The notes under the pieces: generated by a model
What the model was told of the DNA's origin: nothing
Databases searched by the model: none
Seen by the model: the letters and a program-made list of their open reading frames with translations, nothing else
Shown here: positions 1 to 11,176 of the stretch, one piece after another
How the letters are laid out: each line of letters opens with the position of its first letter
Numbering within the stretch: position 1 is the first letter of the stretch
Made by a program: the position numbers and the translations under genes
NCBI RefSeq assembly: GCF_910596095.1
Contig: NC_056533.1
Span: 6,855,001 to 6,919,000, forward strand
Direction of reading: 5' to 3'
From: Thunnus maccoyii
Taxonomy: Eukaryota > Chordata > Actinopteri > Scombriformes > Scombridae
DNA length: 64,000 nucleotides

Positions 1-440
1 AAAACCCAATATGTCTTGTTCCTGAAATGTATCTTGGTCTATTAAGGAGAAATAGCTATCTTTGCCTTTTGTAGTTCTCCCTGTATAATTGAATATTGGT
101 GCAGTAGTGACAAAGACCTTCTTTGGCACTGGACACAAATGCGATACAATGAGTGTGGGACAGATGGTAAGGTTAAAGAGGCTTTAATGAAGAGGAGTGG
201 ATGGGCTGGAGCTAAACAGGAGAAGGTCAGGCAGGCAGCAGGGGAGGACAGACTGGGAACCAGGACAGTGCTGAGTGTGTTGGACCTGCCAATGACTTAG
301 CAGTTGTTGAAAAAATGAGGGAAAAGTGTTAATCAGTGCTAACGTTATCAAGTCAGGTTAACTAGCTTCCAGTTTTCAAGTGGAATACAAACATAACAGC
401 ACTATGAGCCCCCTCAAACATTCGATTAGCGATTCAATCG
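1..440. other. non-coding, nothing recognised
   Basis: No reading frame with family character was found on either strand. The base composition is ordinary for fish intergenic DNA and no terminal repeats are visible. Confidence 0.5.
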
Positions 441-1124
441 TTAAAGGTATACTATGCAGGATTTTCTTGAAAACCAATGTGTAGACTCATGCAAAAATAA
501 TGCATCTCAATCATCACTTATGACCCACTAGAAGTGTGTGGGTTTTATTTATCTACAGAGACTCTGCCCTCTGCCTGTATTTTCTTATTTTCTTATTATT
601 TTGCTGTGTTCAGGAAGCTTCTGGGTGTCAACCTATGGGGAGTGGGTGTGTAGCCCCTTGCCAATAACAGCACGCAGGGTGTGAGGTCAGGACTCATAGC
701 GTGGCGACCAGGTTACATCTCTGTCTCTGTCTCTCTCCTCCGCTCCACTCTGCCCTCTGTCTCTGTGTCATGGATGTATAAATAGAACAGGTTTGACTGT
801 TTGACCGAGGGCGGGGCTGAGCTACACATACGCAGAGTAGAGAGGCCACAGTGGACAGGATGAAGCTCTGCATTCACACAAAATCTGAAAATGCGACACC
901 TTCCTGCAGGGTTGTGCGGAGGTGTAGGCATGTTTATTTGTGCTTTAGAATGTAAACAATCAGAAAATAACACTTTGTTTATCTGATTCACGGCTTTGCT
1001 CTCGCACTCTTTATTCACTCTCTAGCTCGCTCGACCACCGTTGCTCTCTCTCTCTTGCTCTGCTCTCAGCTCACTCTGGTGTTTACAAACACCAACCAAT
1101 AAATCCTGCATAGTATGCCTTTAA
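441..1124. mobile_element. TTAA-flanked MITE
   Basis: A non-autonomous DNA transposon. TTAA lies at 441-444 and again at 1121-1124. Inside these, the left terminus AGGTATACTATGCAGGATT (445-463) is the reverse complement of the right terminus (1102-1120) at 18 of 19 positions. Length without the target sites is 676 bp and there is no coding potential. A TTAA target is typical of piggyBac and Kolobok elements; which superfamily drove this one is not settled. The interior carries a CT-rich stretch (about 716-765) and a TATA-like TATAAATAG near 777. Confidence 0.85.
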
Positions 1125-2237
1125 CAATGACCAATGCAATGTGGCCTTGTTGAAAAAGTGGTAGAAATGTCTTGTATTAATGTCCATAGGCAATACAGAA
1201 CTATGACAGTGCATCTGCCAGAAATGATGACCAAAACAATGTTAATTCTACTGAAACTGTATCATCCTCTTTTGCATTATGGAGTAATCTGCATAATACT
1301 GTAGCTGTAGTATCCGCACAGCTTCCTTTCCTTGCACAAAAATTGACAAGAATTCAGCCTTTAGTTTGACTTTAACTATTTTGACAGACTGTCGCAAATG
1401 ATTTAAATGGCTGTTTCTGAATGCCTATTAGGATATGCTTTTACAGTAAAAAGAGGAATGATGTCTGTAAGTTACACAAAGGTAGACCAGTTTAGACCAA
1501 CAATACAACAACCCATTCAATGAGCTTTTCTTTCTTTTCCTTTGGCTTAAGTGTCCACAAACAGGACTTTCTCTGATATTAACAAACCTTTTATACTTTT
1601 TCTGCCTAAATGCTGAGCTGGTGTAACTCAATTACAGGAAACAAAATGCATCTGTGTGTGTGTGGAAAATTTTGAAGATACACTTAAAATAAATAATGGG
1701 AAGACCTACGTGTGCATCAAGGTTATTTGGACTATAATTATCACCTAGAGGGAGAGAGATCACATATGTGTGCTGCAGATGATATTAAAATCATTGACCG
1801 GCACATTCAAATATTAAATTAATCTGATCTTTGAGAAATAAATCTAATCCAAATGGGGCTCAAGGCAGGATACTGATATGGCCAGAGGAACAGAGGCAGG
1901 CAACAGAAGAAACAAGCAGACAGTATTATAAATCAGAATTTCAGGCTGTCAGACTCACAGGTTAGAACAAGACAACTTGTAAAACTAACAATGGGTGGTC
2001 AGAGAAGCTATAACACTCTGAAGCTCTGAGAGGCAGCTGGGAAGTAATCAGAGAGATGCAGATGCAGCTGGGGTTGAGGCAATGCTGGGTTGACTCGGGA
2101 ACTGTCAAGTGATGCAGACAGCATGACATGACCATCGCAGCTTTTGCTCTTTGATTCTAAGGAGTGACAATAAAACCTGATGTCTTTGTTATCTGCTCTG
2201 TAAATACTGCCCATGTTTGACCAAAAAATCTGCATAT
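1125..2237. other. non-coding, nothing recognised
   Basis: AT-rich DNA with short stop-interrupted frames only. A short (TG)n run lies near 1650. No repeat family was recognised. Confidence 0.5.
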
Positions 2238-2259
2238 AAAAAAAAAAAAAAAAAAAAAT
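2238..2259 (+). repeat. poly(A) tract, 22 bp
   Basis: An uninterrupted run of A. It could be the tail of an old retroposed sequence, but no upstream LINE or SINE body was recognised. Confidence 0.9.
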
Positions 2260-2320
2260 GCAGTGACTAGTAACTGTGCATATGTTTTTAAACATAAAAT
2301 CAAATTACCTATTTTTGAAT

Positions 2321-2354
2321 GTTTGGGGGTTTTTAGGCATAAAAACCCCCAAAC
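2321..2354. repeat. perfect 15-bp stem hairpin
   Basis: GTTTGGGGGTTTTTA at 2321-2335 is followed by the loop GGCA and its exact reverse complement at 2340-2354. The stem combines a G5/C5 block with a T5/A5 block. A second small palindrome (TATGTTT, TT, AAACATA) lies 25 bp upstream at 2281-2296. Function unknown; it could be the remnant of foldback termini. Confidence 0.9.
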
Positions 2355-3265
2355 CCCCAGAGGACTAGACACACTCTGTACAGACCAGGCCAGACTTTGT
2401 TTAAATGTCAGCTCTGTTTTTGTTTTTTTTAATTTAGTTAGGGTGTTGCTGTGTTTCTGTGTGTGTGTGTGTGTGAGCGAGAGAGACAGTGAGGTCATGA
2501 ATCTAAATCTTTATGGCGCTGCTGTGTCTCAAGTATTTATTTTTAGATTTCTTTCCTCTTGTTTTGTTCTGACATGATTTATTAAGGAACAGGAACTGTC
2601 AGTCTCTCATCTCATCTTCTTTGTCTACAGTGCTGTTTCTATTTTTTCTTTCGTAACATTAAAGGACATTTCCACAGTACTACAGTTGAACTTTTTTTTC
2701 CTCCTCATGTTTTATTGTCCAAGTGATCTTGTAACAGACTGCCAAAGGAGGTATGTTTATTGTATGTGGTTGCTTGTTTTAGATCTTCTTCAGATCCCCA
2801 CATACTGTATGAAAAATAATTCTTGATTTCTGAATTACATTTTGCCAACAGTATGTCACTGTGAGATATCAAGCTTTATGTTAATGTCATTTTAGCATTT
2901 CACCGAGGTGAACAATGTGAACAACTAAATAAGTAAATAGATTGTTTTTTGGTGCATTCTTAAACAACTCATTTAACAGTTTTCTGCTCTGTAACCCCAA
3001 CTGTATGATTTACATTTAAGTAAACACCTACCCACAACTGTACAGTCCTCACTCCTCAACCTGATGCTGGCTCATTAAATCATATATAACTAGTATTTAC
3101 TTACAACACAAACACACTTTGTCCCTGGATGATATACTGATCAGATGGAGGTTCAAAATATAAAATAGAATAATTCAATTACTTAGAATAACATTGTCCA
3201 TTTATATTGTTCTGTAAAAAAAGAACATGATTTACAAAAAGAAAACAAAAAGACTATGATGTTAC
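2355..3265. other. non-coding with a short (TG)n run
   Basis: A (TG)n microsatellite lies near 2458-2476. The rest is AT-rich with no family-like frame. Confidence 0.5.
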
Positions 3266-3745
3266 ACACCTGCAATGCTAAAGTTAAGGTTTGGTTAGGT
3301 TTAGGCACAAAAACGACTTGGTTAGGTTTAGGGAAAGATGATGGTTTGGGTTAAATTGATCACTTTGTTAATGTTAGAGAAACATGTGGTTAAGGTTAAA
3401 GTTACTACTTCCTTAAAGTTCGGTGACCTTTCTCATCATGGCTTCAATAATAACCACTAAGGTTAGGGGATGATTGTAGCTAAGGTTTTTTTTAAAAAAC
3501 TGACCCGACTCGTGGCTGGAAATGTGAGATTTACAGCTGGAAATGGGAAATGAACAGTGGTCTCCTGTGGCAAAATCAAACGTCAACTTTTATATACGTC
3601 ATCTCAACTGCGCCACCACTCCAGTTCGTAATTACTATGACCACTAGATGGCATCCGTCACTCAAATGTAACTATATGTCATTTCTTGGCAACTGACATC
3701 ACAACCTACTGAGTCGCTTTTCTTGGAAGGGCAGTCTCGAGAATA
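3266..3745. repeat. teleost interspersed repeat (GGTTAGG-rich)
   Basis: The stretch contains GGTTAGGTTTAGGCACAAAA and repeated GGTTAGG/GGTTAAGG units, followed by TCATCTCAACTGCGCCACCA. I recognise this as a common interspersed repeat of teleost genomes; the family name is not certain. No terminal repeats or target duplications were resolved, so the borders are approximate. Confidence 0.5.
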
Positions 3746-4523
3746 AGGTTACTACAAACAATGGTATGAAGCCTTGAATAACCTTACTGTTATATATAGG
3801 CTATATTAAATCATGTACTAGCTTGACAGTCCACGAACTACAACAAAAGATGCAAAGAGAAAAACAATTAATCAATAAAGCATGGGCATGGAAGCAGGCA
3901 TGATCACATGCACACAGCTACACAGACATTCTCTCATTTCTGCTCCATTCTCAACTCCAGTCAATCTCAGCAGATCCATATTTCTTGCAGGGGTGTTTCC
4001 GTCTCCCACCTATAACAGGTAAACAACACTACTTTATCATCTAACATTGTTTACACAAACACATCATCAACTGCATAATCCTCATCACAAGCAACAATAA
4101 GTACAAATCATATAGAGACTAAACCAAACATTTAAGTGAGTAAAATAACCCCCCTATACTTGGTCTAACCCATGACATCACTGTTGATGCGGAAGTGAAA
4201 GCTTAAAAGCAGGAAGTCATTGGGTAAGGGGTAGTTTCTTTGTCTCCTGGAAAGCATGGTAGGTATGGTAAGAAACACAAGCTATTCTATAACTCAAGAA
4301 ACTCAGGACTTAAATCAAACTTTAAGTAAACTTAAATAATACTTATCTGTCTTGATTAAACCAGAAATACAGACGTAAATGTAAATGTAACAATGCTAAA
4401 CAAAAACAAAACTCGGGATAGTGTGTGAAAGCAATGCTACAAATAGATGTTATACTGGCTAAACAAACAAATGACAAGTGTGGAAATATGAAGTGTAATA
4501 GGGACAAATGGCATGGTATCACC
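3746..4523. other. non-coding, nothing recognised
   Basis: AT-rich flank upstream of the Gypsy element. No gene or repeat could be supported. Confidence 0.45.
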
Positions 4524-4695
4524 TGTAATATCTTGGTATGCTTTAGTTTGGCAGATTGACTGTTGTTGATGATGTAACAAGGTGTGCCGTAGGGTGAGGC
4601 AGTGTAAGAAAATAAAGGCGGTCATGCGCAACGAAACCAGTCCGCATCATCTGTTCATTTAGACAAAGTACTGTCAATTGAACAGAAATATTACA
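4524..4695 (+). repeat. 5' LTR of Gypsy element
   Basis: Starts TGTAATATCTTGG and ends ATTACA just before the primer site. The segment from TTGTTGATGATG to ATTACA is shared with the 3' LTR, including GTGAGGCAGTGTAAGAAAAT. The 5' copy holds about 20 extra bases after the first 16, lost in the 3' copy. Confidence 0.8.
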
Positions 4696-4705
4696 TGGTG
4701 TCAGA
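4696..4705 (+). other. primer binding site, tRNA-Leu-like
   Basis: TGGTGTCAGA directly follows the 5' LTR. It is complementary to the CCA-bearing 3' end of vertebrate tRNA-Leu (TCTGACACCA); the match stops after 10 bases. Confidence 0.65.
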
Positions 4706-4740
4706 TATAAATAGTGTTTACATTGACCTGGTGACGGAAG

Positions 4741-5441
4741 ATGGAGAACACGGGCATTCCAACGCCACAGATGGATTGGAATTTGTCCAACTTGCCCGAC
4801 GCATGGAGAAAGTTTCGTAAGCATGTGGAGCTGATGTTCTCATCCTGCTGCACACTAAAGAGGAGGAGGAGAAATGCAGCTATCTGCTCCTATGGATCAG
4901 GGAAAAGGGCAGAAATGTCTTTAATACATGGACTGTCACAGCGGACCAGAGGAAGGTACTGAAAACATACTATGACAACTTTGAAGCATATGTAATGCCC
5001 AAAGCAAACCCCATTTTGCACAGTATACGTTTCACAAAAAAATACAAGGAGACAGTGAAAGTTTTGACAAATTTGTGACTGAGCTAAAACTGCTTGTGAA
5101 AGACTGCAAATACCTGCAAAAGTGATGAGATGATTAGGGACAGGATTATCTTTGCCACAAACTCACTAAGAGTGTGCGAAAAACTGCTCTGTCACAGTCC
5201 AGACATAATGCTTCAGAAAGCAATCGACATTGCACGTTCACATAAACTATCACAGCAGCAGTTAAGAACAATGCTTTGCCCCACTGCTAGCACAGCCAGC
5301 CAGTCTGCTCATGCAGTTAGCAGAAAACTGTTCAAATCAGACCAAACGCACCATGGGCACAAAACAACAAGCAGGACTGATGGTAAATGTGCCACATGGG
5401 GCAAGGAATGTGGAGCATGCTGGAGAGAGAATCATCCATGC
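4741..5441 (+). pseudogene. Gypsy gag pseudogene
   Basis: The frame opens at 4741 with MENTGIPTPQ and runs through a capsid-like stretch (LPDAWRKFRKHVELMFS). It shifts frame near 4837, continues as an intact-looking stretch including TYYDNFEAYVMPKANPI-type sequence, breaks again near 5060, and resumes at about 5127-5441. The last part ends in a degraded zinc knuckle (C-x3-G-x2-C-x2-C pattern near 5391-5440). At least two frameshifts and an in-frame stop remove function. In Gypsy elements gag forms the particle and binds genomic RNA. Confidence 0.82.
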
Positions 5442-5566
5442 TAACCACGTTTAACATGTACGGCAGGTATCAGTTCAAGATGCTCCCCTTAGGAATAATT
5501 TCTGCACAGGATGAGTTTCAGAGGAGAATGGATGAGACCTGTGAGGGGCTCGTGGAAGAATAATTT
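5442..5566 (+). pseudogene. Gypsy reverse transcriptase fragment
   Basis: About 40 codons that read as the middle of a Gypsy RT domain: FNMYGRYQFKMLPLGIISAQ followed by DEFQRRMDETCEGL, then a stop. It follows the gag zinc knuckle directly, so protease and the N-terminal RT were removed by an internal deletion. The YxDD catalytic motif is absent. Confidence 0.8.
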
Positions 5567-5820
5567 TCTTGCGTAAATAGTCATGGCAGTGTCACCACAG
5601 GGACAGGCAGGGTCATCACAGGGACAGTGTACAGGCTGGTTAATCATTAAAGCTCATGGAAAGGTCAGCGCTCATATGGTTTGATTATTTGCCAATGAGC
5701 TCTTACGATATCTGAATTATTTGCCTGTAACTTTTGATTAGTAAAGGCCATAGGGCCTATTTTTCTTTTTAGTTTTAGGGAAGTGTAAGACACCATTGAC
5801 TCTAAACTGAATCATATTTG
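5567..5820. other. unrelated filler inside Gypsy element
   Basis: No Gypsy coding similarity. It replaces the RNase H to integrase zinc-finger region and carries a short repeat (CACAGGGACAG twice, near 5597-5627). Likely a replacement or later rearrangement. Confidence 0.5.
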
Positions 5821-6214
5821 GATCATTGCCAAAATGTCAAGGTCACTAATGATGTCATTGTAGGAGGAGCTTTACTTGACTTATTCATATGGAACAGTAT
5901 TGACTATATAGTTACAGCTGACTGCTATAGCAGGTACTTTGAGGTAGAGAAAATCACCAGCCTCACATCCTTAACAGTCATCCAAAAGCTGAAGGACATG
6001 TTTGGCAATGGGCTGGCTGAAAAGACACCCTCATGGACAAAGCACACGCACAGAGGACAGACCCCTTCCTCAGCTCACTGGAATACAGAAACACACAAGT
6101 GGATGGTTTCGAGTTGCCAGTGCAACTGTTGATGAGCAAGCATCTGCGCTCAATCCTCCCAGTCACTGAAAAGCAGCTGCAACCAGAACTTGCCAGTGGT
6201 AGTATAACTAGGTA
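5821..6214 (+). pseudogene. Gypsy integrase core fragment
   Basis: From about 5869 the frame reads DLFIWNSIDYIVTADCYSRY and continues as a Gypsy integrase catalytic core. Near 6006 NGLAEKT resembles the segment around the catalytic glutamate. The part between, including the second catalytic Asp region, is deleted. After 6030 the frame shifts but still reads like the core-to-C-terminal linker (DPFLSSLEYRNTQVDG) up to the insertion near 6214. Confidence 0.8.
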
Positions 6215-6597
6215 AATTTGATGATCCCGAATAGAGTGAGACACACAAAGAAGCATAAGTTTGAATACGGCTTTATTTTCTGCCCTGGGTCCTGTCACAT
6301 GCAAATACAATGAACAACAAGCAAACTGAGCTGGGATCTTTTATACCTTGCCATGTCTTCAACATATGTTTTCCATTATCAGTGGACTTCTCCTTAGTAT
6401 GTTGAATTACAATATGGACCTGTCAACATGTCAGACATCTTGGCGCCTTTCCTATCAAGCTACTGAATTTACACATAAGGGCCCCACACTCGATGTTATT
6501 CCACATTTGTCTTTATGACACATGAACATGGTGACTCAACTAAAGGTTTCTTACATTCCTTAAGATGCATGCAACAACAAGAAAATACCTAATATCA
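6215..6597 (-). mobile_element. solo LTR inserted in integrase region
   Basis: This 380-bp block splits the Gypsy integrase reading. On the minus strand it has LTR character: starts TG (6597) and ends CA (6219), a TATA-like GGTATAAAAG near 6338-6349, and an AATAAA signal near 6272-6277. AGGTA occurs at both edges (6210-6214 and 6597-6601), a possible 5-bp target duplication that would put the border a few bases outside TG...CA. The parent family is not recognised. Confidence 0.65.
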
Positions 6598-6919
6598 GGT
6601 AGCACAGTCCACAACAGGAGAGAACTGTGCCAAAAACAGCAAAAACAATACTATGACAGGGGATGCCAAAACACTGCCTGCACTATCTGTGGGAGCCACT
6701 GTCCGCTTCCAGCTTCCAACTGGGACATGGAAACTTGCAACGATTGTCGAACCAGCAGGTACCCAGAGATCATACAACATCCTTACAGATGGAGGTGACA
6801 TGCTTAGGTGCAACAGGCGTCACCACCTACAAACTTGTGAAGGTGGTGCAGGTCAGGAAGACCCAACAAATGGCCACAAGCTGGAGCCTGAGGACACTGA
6901 GCCTAAGGCTTTGCAATAG
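6598..6919 (+). pseudogene. Gypsy integrase C-terminal fragment
   Basis: Resumes the interrupted integrase: CQKQQKQYYDRG, then after a frameshift near 6655 ALSVGATVRFQLPTGTWK and a basic region ending in a stop at 6919. This is the SH3-like C-terminal domain found in Gypsy integrases. One frameshift separates the two halves. Confidence 0.8.
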
Positions 6920-7394
6920 AGCACTGCAGATCAGACAGGTCCCAAAGAGCCATTACACTGTACCACCACAAGATCAGGCCACATAGTAATCCAATAGCTA
7001 TATTAGACCTGTGAGGTTTGAAATGAAAAGACACACAAAAAATGTTGATGTGAAAACATCATGCAACACTGACGGTATGCCGTGTGATCTTGCTCAAGTT
7101 GTGAAATGTCGTCTTAAACTGTGAAATGTTCATTCTGTCTCATAGGGACCAAGAAATGCTCTAGTTGTGTTCCGTAAGAGCAATGTAGATGTTATACTTC
7201 ATATTGTTAAGGTTATAATGCGAAAGTGTTAACTTGACACTAACATAACAGCCCTCATATTTCCCTCAGTGATACAGTGCCTATGCACATTTGGTAGATA
7301 TAGTTGCCTTGCGAATTGAATTTACTTTGAAATGTATGAAATCCATATTGTATGTAATTTGAGTTGGCGGCTATACCGATATTTTTTTGTTTTT
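6920..7394 (+). other. 3' untranslated part of Gypsy element
   Basis: Non-coding sequence between the integrase stop and the polypurine tract. Part of the element by position; contents otherwise unremarkable. Confidence 0.6.
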
Positions 7395-7407
7395 AAAAGA
7401 AAGGGAA
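7395..7407 (+). other. polypurine tract
   Basis: AAAAGAAAGGGAA lies immediately before the 3' LTR, the site where plus-strand DNA synthesis starts in LTR retroelements. Confidence 0.75.
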
Positions 7408-7556
7408 TGAAATATCTTGACCATTGTTGATGATATATCAAGTTGTGCTGTAGAGTGAGGCAGTGTAAGAAAATCAAGATGGCCGAGCGCAACGAAACAG
7501 GTCCACATCATCCGTTTATTTAGACAAAGTACTGTCAATAGAACAGAAATATTACA
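7408..7556 (+). repeat. 3' LTR of Gypsy element
   Basis: Starts TGAAATATCTTGACC directly after the polypurine tract and ends ATTACA, matching the 5' LTR except for scattered substitutions and a deletion of about 20 bases near the start. Confidence 0.8.
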
Positions 7557-7894
7557 TCATATACTTTGTCACAGTTTGTCAGACATGTTCATGAATTATA
7601 GGTTTTTTTGTTTGTTTTTTAGCAGTCTTTGTAATGCCAATCATACTGCAGGGACATGAATTACTTTTGTGAGATAGATCAACATCTCTAATGTTTGATG
7701 ATGATGATGATGATGATGATAACTGAAATATCACTGCCTATGACAGTTTACAGGTACATGAGATGAATGATAATATAGCCACAGCCTGGTAATCGTCATG
7801 CACAATGACAGATGAAATTGCACTGCTTCTTTTGCTGTTCATTTCATGGAAAGTCTGGTGGACCAGGCAAAAGTATTGGTATACAAACATGTGA
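7557..7894. other. non-coding with (GAT)8 microsatellite
   Basis: A perfect (GAT)8 run lies at 7697-7720. The rest shows nothing recognisable. Confidence 0.7.
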
Positions 7895-8615
7895 TTACAA
7901 GTGTGCACAAATAGTGGGTTTTATACGAATATTTGTTTCATACAAATATTTTAAAAATTATTTGTTTTCCGGATAAAAAAAAAAACATGTCAAATACCAA
8001 CACGCAGGTGGTTATATCGCTATCTCAGTCTCTCTCCACTGCTCCGCTGTTACATCTATCAGCAGGTCTCAACAAGGGGAGTCACATCCACCTGCTACAT
8101 TACACACATTTCCTAATTTGGGCATCATTCCTGGAGTTGGGGGTGTTCCCCAGAGATAAAGCTGACCTACTGACACAAGTGAAGTGCTCCCAAGGGACTC
8201 TCCATAACCTCTTGCTCCCCTTCTTTCCACAAAGTTAGGTTGTAAAAAATAGGCAATAAATGAAAAGTGCAAAGCAATTATCACTTCTGAAGTTCTTCCC
8301 TACACAGACGTAACATGCTGTGCTGTCTCTGTGCTATGGGTGTATAAATAGGTAGAGGTCTGTCTGCAATAAGGCGATGAGTAAAGTTTTAGCTCAGTAG
8401 TCAGTGCAGTCATTTATGATCTGGGAGGTAGGTAAGTAGTTTATTCATGAACACTTATTCTAACACTTTAATTTTCTAAAATTAGAGGTGTAATAAAAAC
8501 AAAAACAGGATTTTTAAGCCTCTTTCCACTTTTATTCAAATACAAATACAAATAATTTTGCTGTCTCAACAAATTCAGATACCAATACAAATACTGGGCC
8601 CTCTGCACATCCCTA
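7895..8615 (-). mobile_element. hAT MITE, copy 1 (minus)
   Basis: Same family as the elements at 17982, 24410, 54290 and 62640. In minus orientation it begins with TAGGGATGTGC (reverse complement of 8605-8615). The shared body includes (in +) TTTCCACAAAGTTAGG, AGTTTTAGCTCAGTAGTCAG and GTGTATAAATAGGTAGAG. The other end near 7895-7910 is degraded (AAGTGTGC). No coding capacity. The tRNA-like module keeps its A-box-like half (8378-8400) but has lost the B box. Confidence 0.85.
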
Positions 8616-9490
8616 GTGTCTACATCCATTTATGGCTAACTGTGGGAGTGGAAATCAAGTTTGTAGCCTAGATGGGGGCATAGTTCCACAATGAGTGAGA
8701 TTTATAAAACAGTTGGTAAATACTTAGTCTGTGTAAAGCAATAACGAATATGTGTTCTGAGTGTTTCACAAAACAGAAAAATGTGTTATTAACCATCCAG
8801 CCAAATTTGAATGATTAAAAAAATCAGCGAGGATATAAAATTAGGTTTCAAAATTGTGGAAAAACAAGCAGTATCTTGAGCTCTGAAACACTGGGGACGT
8901 GTCCGCCGAAGGAGCTGAAACCACACCCCAGATGAACAGTCTCTGAGCCTCTGAACTTAGCAAAGCTCATGCTGAACTCCCTTAACAAAATATACAATTT
9001 AAAATAGGCAACGTTAGGAGCCACTGTTTAATTCAGCACATATTTTGTAGGTAAATGTTGACTTACTTCAGTAAAAATGTAACTTTTTTTCAATTTTTCA
9101 AGTTTGGTGTGAATGTTACTCACTTTGCTGAAAAGCGCTGACGAGGGGCTGGATGTAGCAGCCACAGGAGTACGTCTGCAGTGATGCCGAAGGCACCGGA
9201 GTAGTGTCTGCAATGCAGCTCAAGGCAGTGAGGGTGAGACTGGACAGAGCGCGGGCACAGGTACGGCTCCCACAAGCAGTGCTGGACCAGCAGTTGGACA
9301 TGGATATATCCTCTGGATGGAAAGGAGCTTTATCACCAACTCTACCCATCAATGGATGCTTCAGCTGGGTTTGAAATAACTTTTTGAGCGCTACCTTTGA
9401 CAGAAAATGGCCCCATTCATCAATAACAGCTAATACCATGACACTGGCAGCTATTAACCCAGCTCCACTGGCCAGGAGAGAGCATAAACA
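8616..9490. other. non-coding; possible LINE 5' region at its right end
   Basis: No coding family was recognised. The last 400 bp are GC-richer than the surroundings and lead directly into a LINE endonuclease reading frame, so part may be the LINE 5' region; this is inference. Confidence 0.4.
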
Positions 9491-9892
9491 CATGGGGGAA
9501 GAGAGGAGGGCTAAGGGCTAAGCTAAGGCTAACTCCTCATCGGTTATTCCCACCCGGCATTTTCCTTGTCATTGTATGGTCTCTGGCGAACAACATGGAT
9601 AAACTACGACTATGGATTCCAACTCATAAAAGGATTACGGACTGCAATGTCATGATTTTTATGGAAACATGGCTTAACAGCAGCGTCCCCAATATCGCCA
9701 TTGAGCTACTGGGTTACATTGTCAAGGCAGATACAACAGCTAATGTCTCTTTTATCTGCCCAGAGAATTTACATCTACTGTTGTGACTGCAATATACATC
9801 AGGATGCTAATGCTAAGCTTGCAATGAAAGAATTGCTTGCTGCCATTAACAAACAACAGACTACACACCCAGCTGATGCTAAGGCACACTAG
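9491..9892 (+). pseudogene. LINE endonuclease fragment (L2/CR1-like)
   Basis: An open stretch reads as the N-terminal AP-endonuclease domain of a fish LINE ORF2: a basic lead, then WSLANNMDKLRLWIPTHKR and ITDCNVMIFMETWLNSSVPN (the N- and E-bearing first motifs). The middle of the domain is deleted after about 9745. The reading resumes, shifted, with NAKLAMKELLAAINKQQTTH and stops at 9890. The family resembles the L2-like LINE at 22-23.7 kb, from memory of fish ORF2 proteins. It is a 5'-side fragment, which is unusual because LINE copies usually lose their 5' ends. Confidence 0.8.
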
Positions 9893-11176
9893 TTCTTACA
9901 TAGTGTTAGGGGAGGAGTCATGCTAGTAACCCCTTTATGTCATTGAGCCACCATTTCAGATCCAAAACATCCTGAACACAGAAATGGTGAAAAACGGTCT
10001 AACTCCACAATTCACTACTACATAGTTCACAGTCTTTTCACGTTTTCAGCAATTATTTTCTAACATGTATAATGTGTTTCAAAATAAATCCCTGATTTTC
10101 CTTTACACGGACTAAGTTATGTCATGTTTGAAAGCAGATTTTTTTAAGAAGAGGTCTTTTCTCTTTCTGTAGAGGGTGATGTCACTAAACAATATGCAAA
10201 AGCCAAAGAAGCTTCACTTATAAATCTACATTAAACATAGTTGACCCACAGTCCATGATTAGCCTTACTGTTTAAAGCAAGCATTAGCTCCAAGATATTT
10301 AACGCAATGTGATGAAATCCATAATGAAACAGTGAAATAATGAATACTGATCAGTATTCATAATACTGACCATCAAACATAAATATAACCTGTGTATACT
10401 GTGCACTAATGAACTGATAAATGACAACCAATTAAGGACAAATTGTTCAACCATAGTTCCATGCTAACATGCAAACCAACAACAACTGCTGAGTAAATTA
10501 CCTCCATGATGATAACAAACAATTTACAAAATGTTCATTCATGCATGAATAAAGAAAGAAAGATGTAGAGGGAAAGAATGTTGCGTAAATGACCCTTTGA
10601 CCTCAGTGTAGAGGGGGCAAAAAAAGAGAGAAATTCTTGTAAGGGATCACTGAAGAACATTTGAATTCACTGTAGAATTTAATTAGTCAATTCAAACAGT
10701 GTGTGTTCGTGCCTAGTAAGTCTCTAATTTCAATAAAAGGCACAATCCATTTTCTTAGCTCTCTTTTTTATCTCATGTAAAAGAAAGGCCTGTTCAAGAA
10801 ATTTCCCTCCCTCCAGCTTATGAAGATCTTTAAGCGAAATCCTCTTTAGATCCTCCTTTATTCCTGTGATCTTAGTTCAATCAGTTTTGTAAATTTGAAC
10901 ATTTCTATCCCAAGGCTATGAACTCAGACGCATGAGGCATTTCTATGTAGTGTCATTAAAAGACAAAACCTGGAGGTGCTTCATTAAACGAGGAATTGTG
11001 AGCTGAATGTGTGCTCTCACACAAATCGGGGAAAATATGCTTTTAGCTGTCATACGCCTCAACAGCAAAGGCAGTTATTAAACATATAATTGATCATGAC
11101 ATGCTCTCTCTTTCTTATGTTTTGTCCTTGTTGAACCACCCTATTTATTGTTACCGTTTGTGGTATTTTGATTTTT
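9893..11176. other. non-coding, nothing recognised
   Basis: AT-rich intergenic DNA left of the retroviral provirus. No terminal repeats or family-like frame seen. Confidence 0.5.

Larger units (their letters stand above)
4524..7556 (+). mobile_element. Ty3/Gypsy LTR retrotransposon, internally deleted
   Basis: A copy of a Ty3/Gypsy element with both LTRs, a primer binding site, gag, RT and integrase remnants, and a polypurine tract, all in the expected order on +. Protease, the N-terminal RT and RNase H regions are missing, so the copy cannot be autonomous. The LTRs (4524-4695 and 7408-7556) differ by substitutions and an indel, which indicates an old insertion. A foreign LTR (6219-6597) interrupts the integrase region. 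No convincing target-site duplication was seen. The wording of gag and integrase is close to Gypsy polyproteins common in fish genomes, from memory. Confidence 0.88.

Noticed and set aside
713..1018. 101-codon minus-strand frame
   Set aside because: Lies wholly inside the TTAA MITE, which has no coding capacity.
4524..7556. Gypsy 5-bp target-site duplication
   Set aside because: The flanking bases (TCACC and TCATA) do not match well enough to claim one.
9116..9493. 125-codon minus-strand frame
   Set aside because: No recognised domain, opposite to the LINE endonuclease that follows; likely chance in GC-richer DNA.
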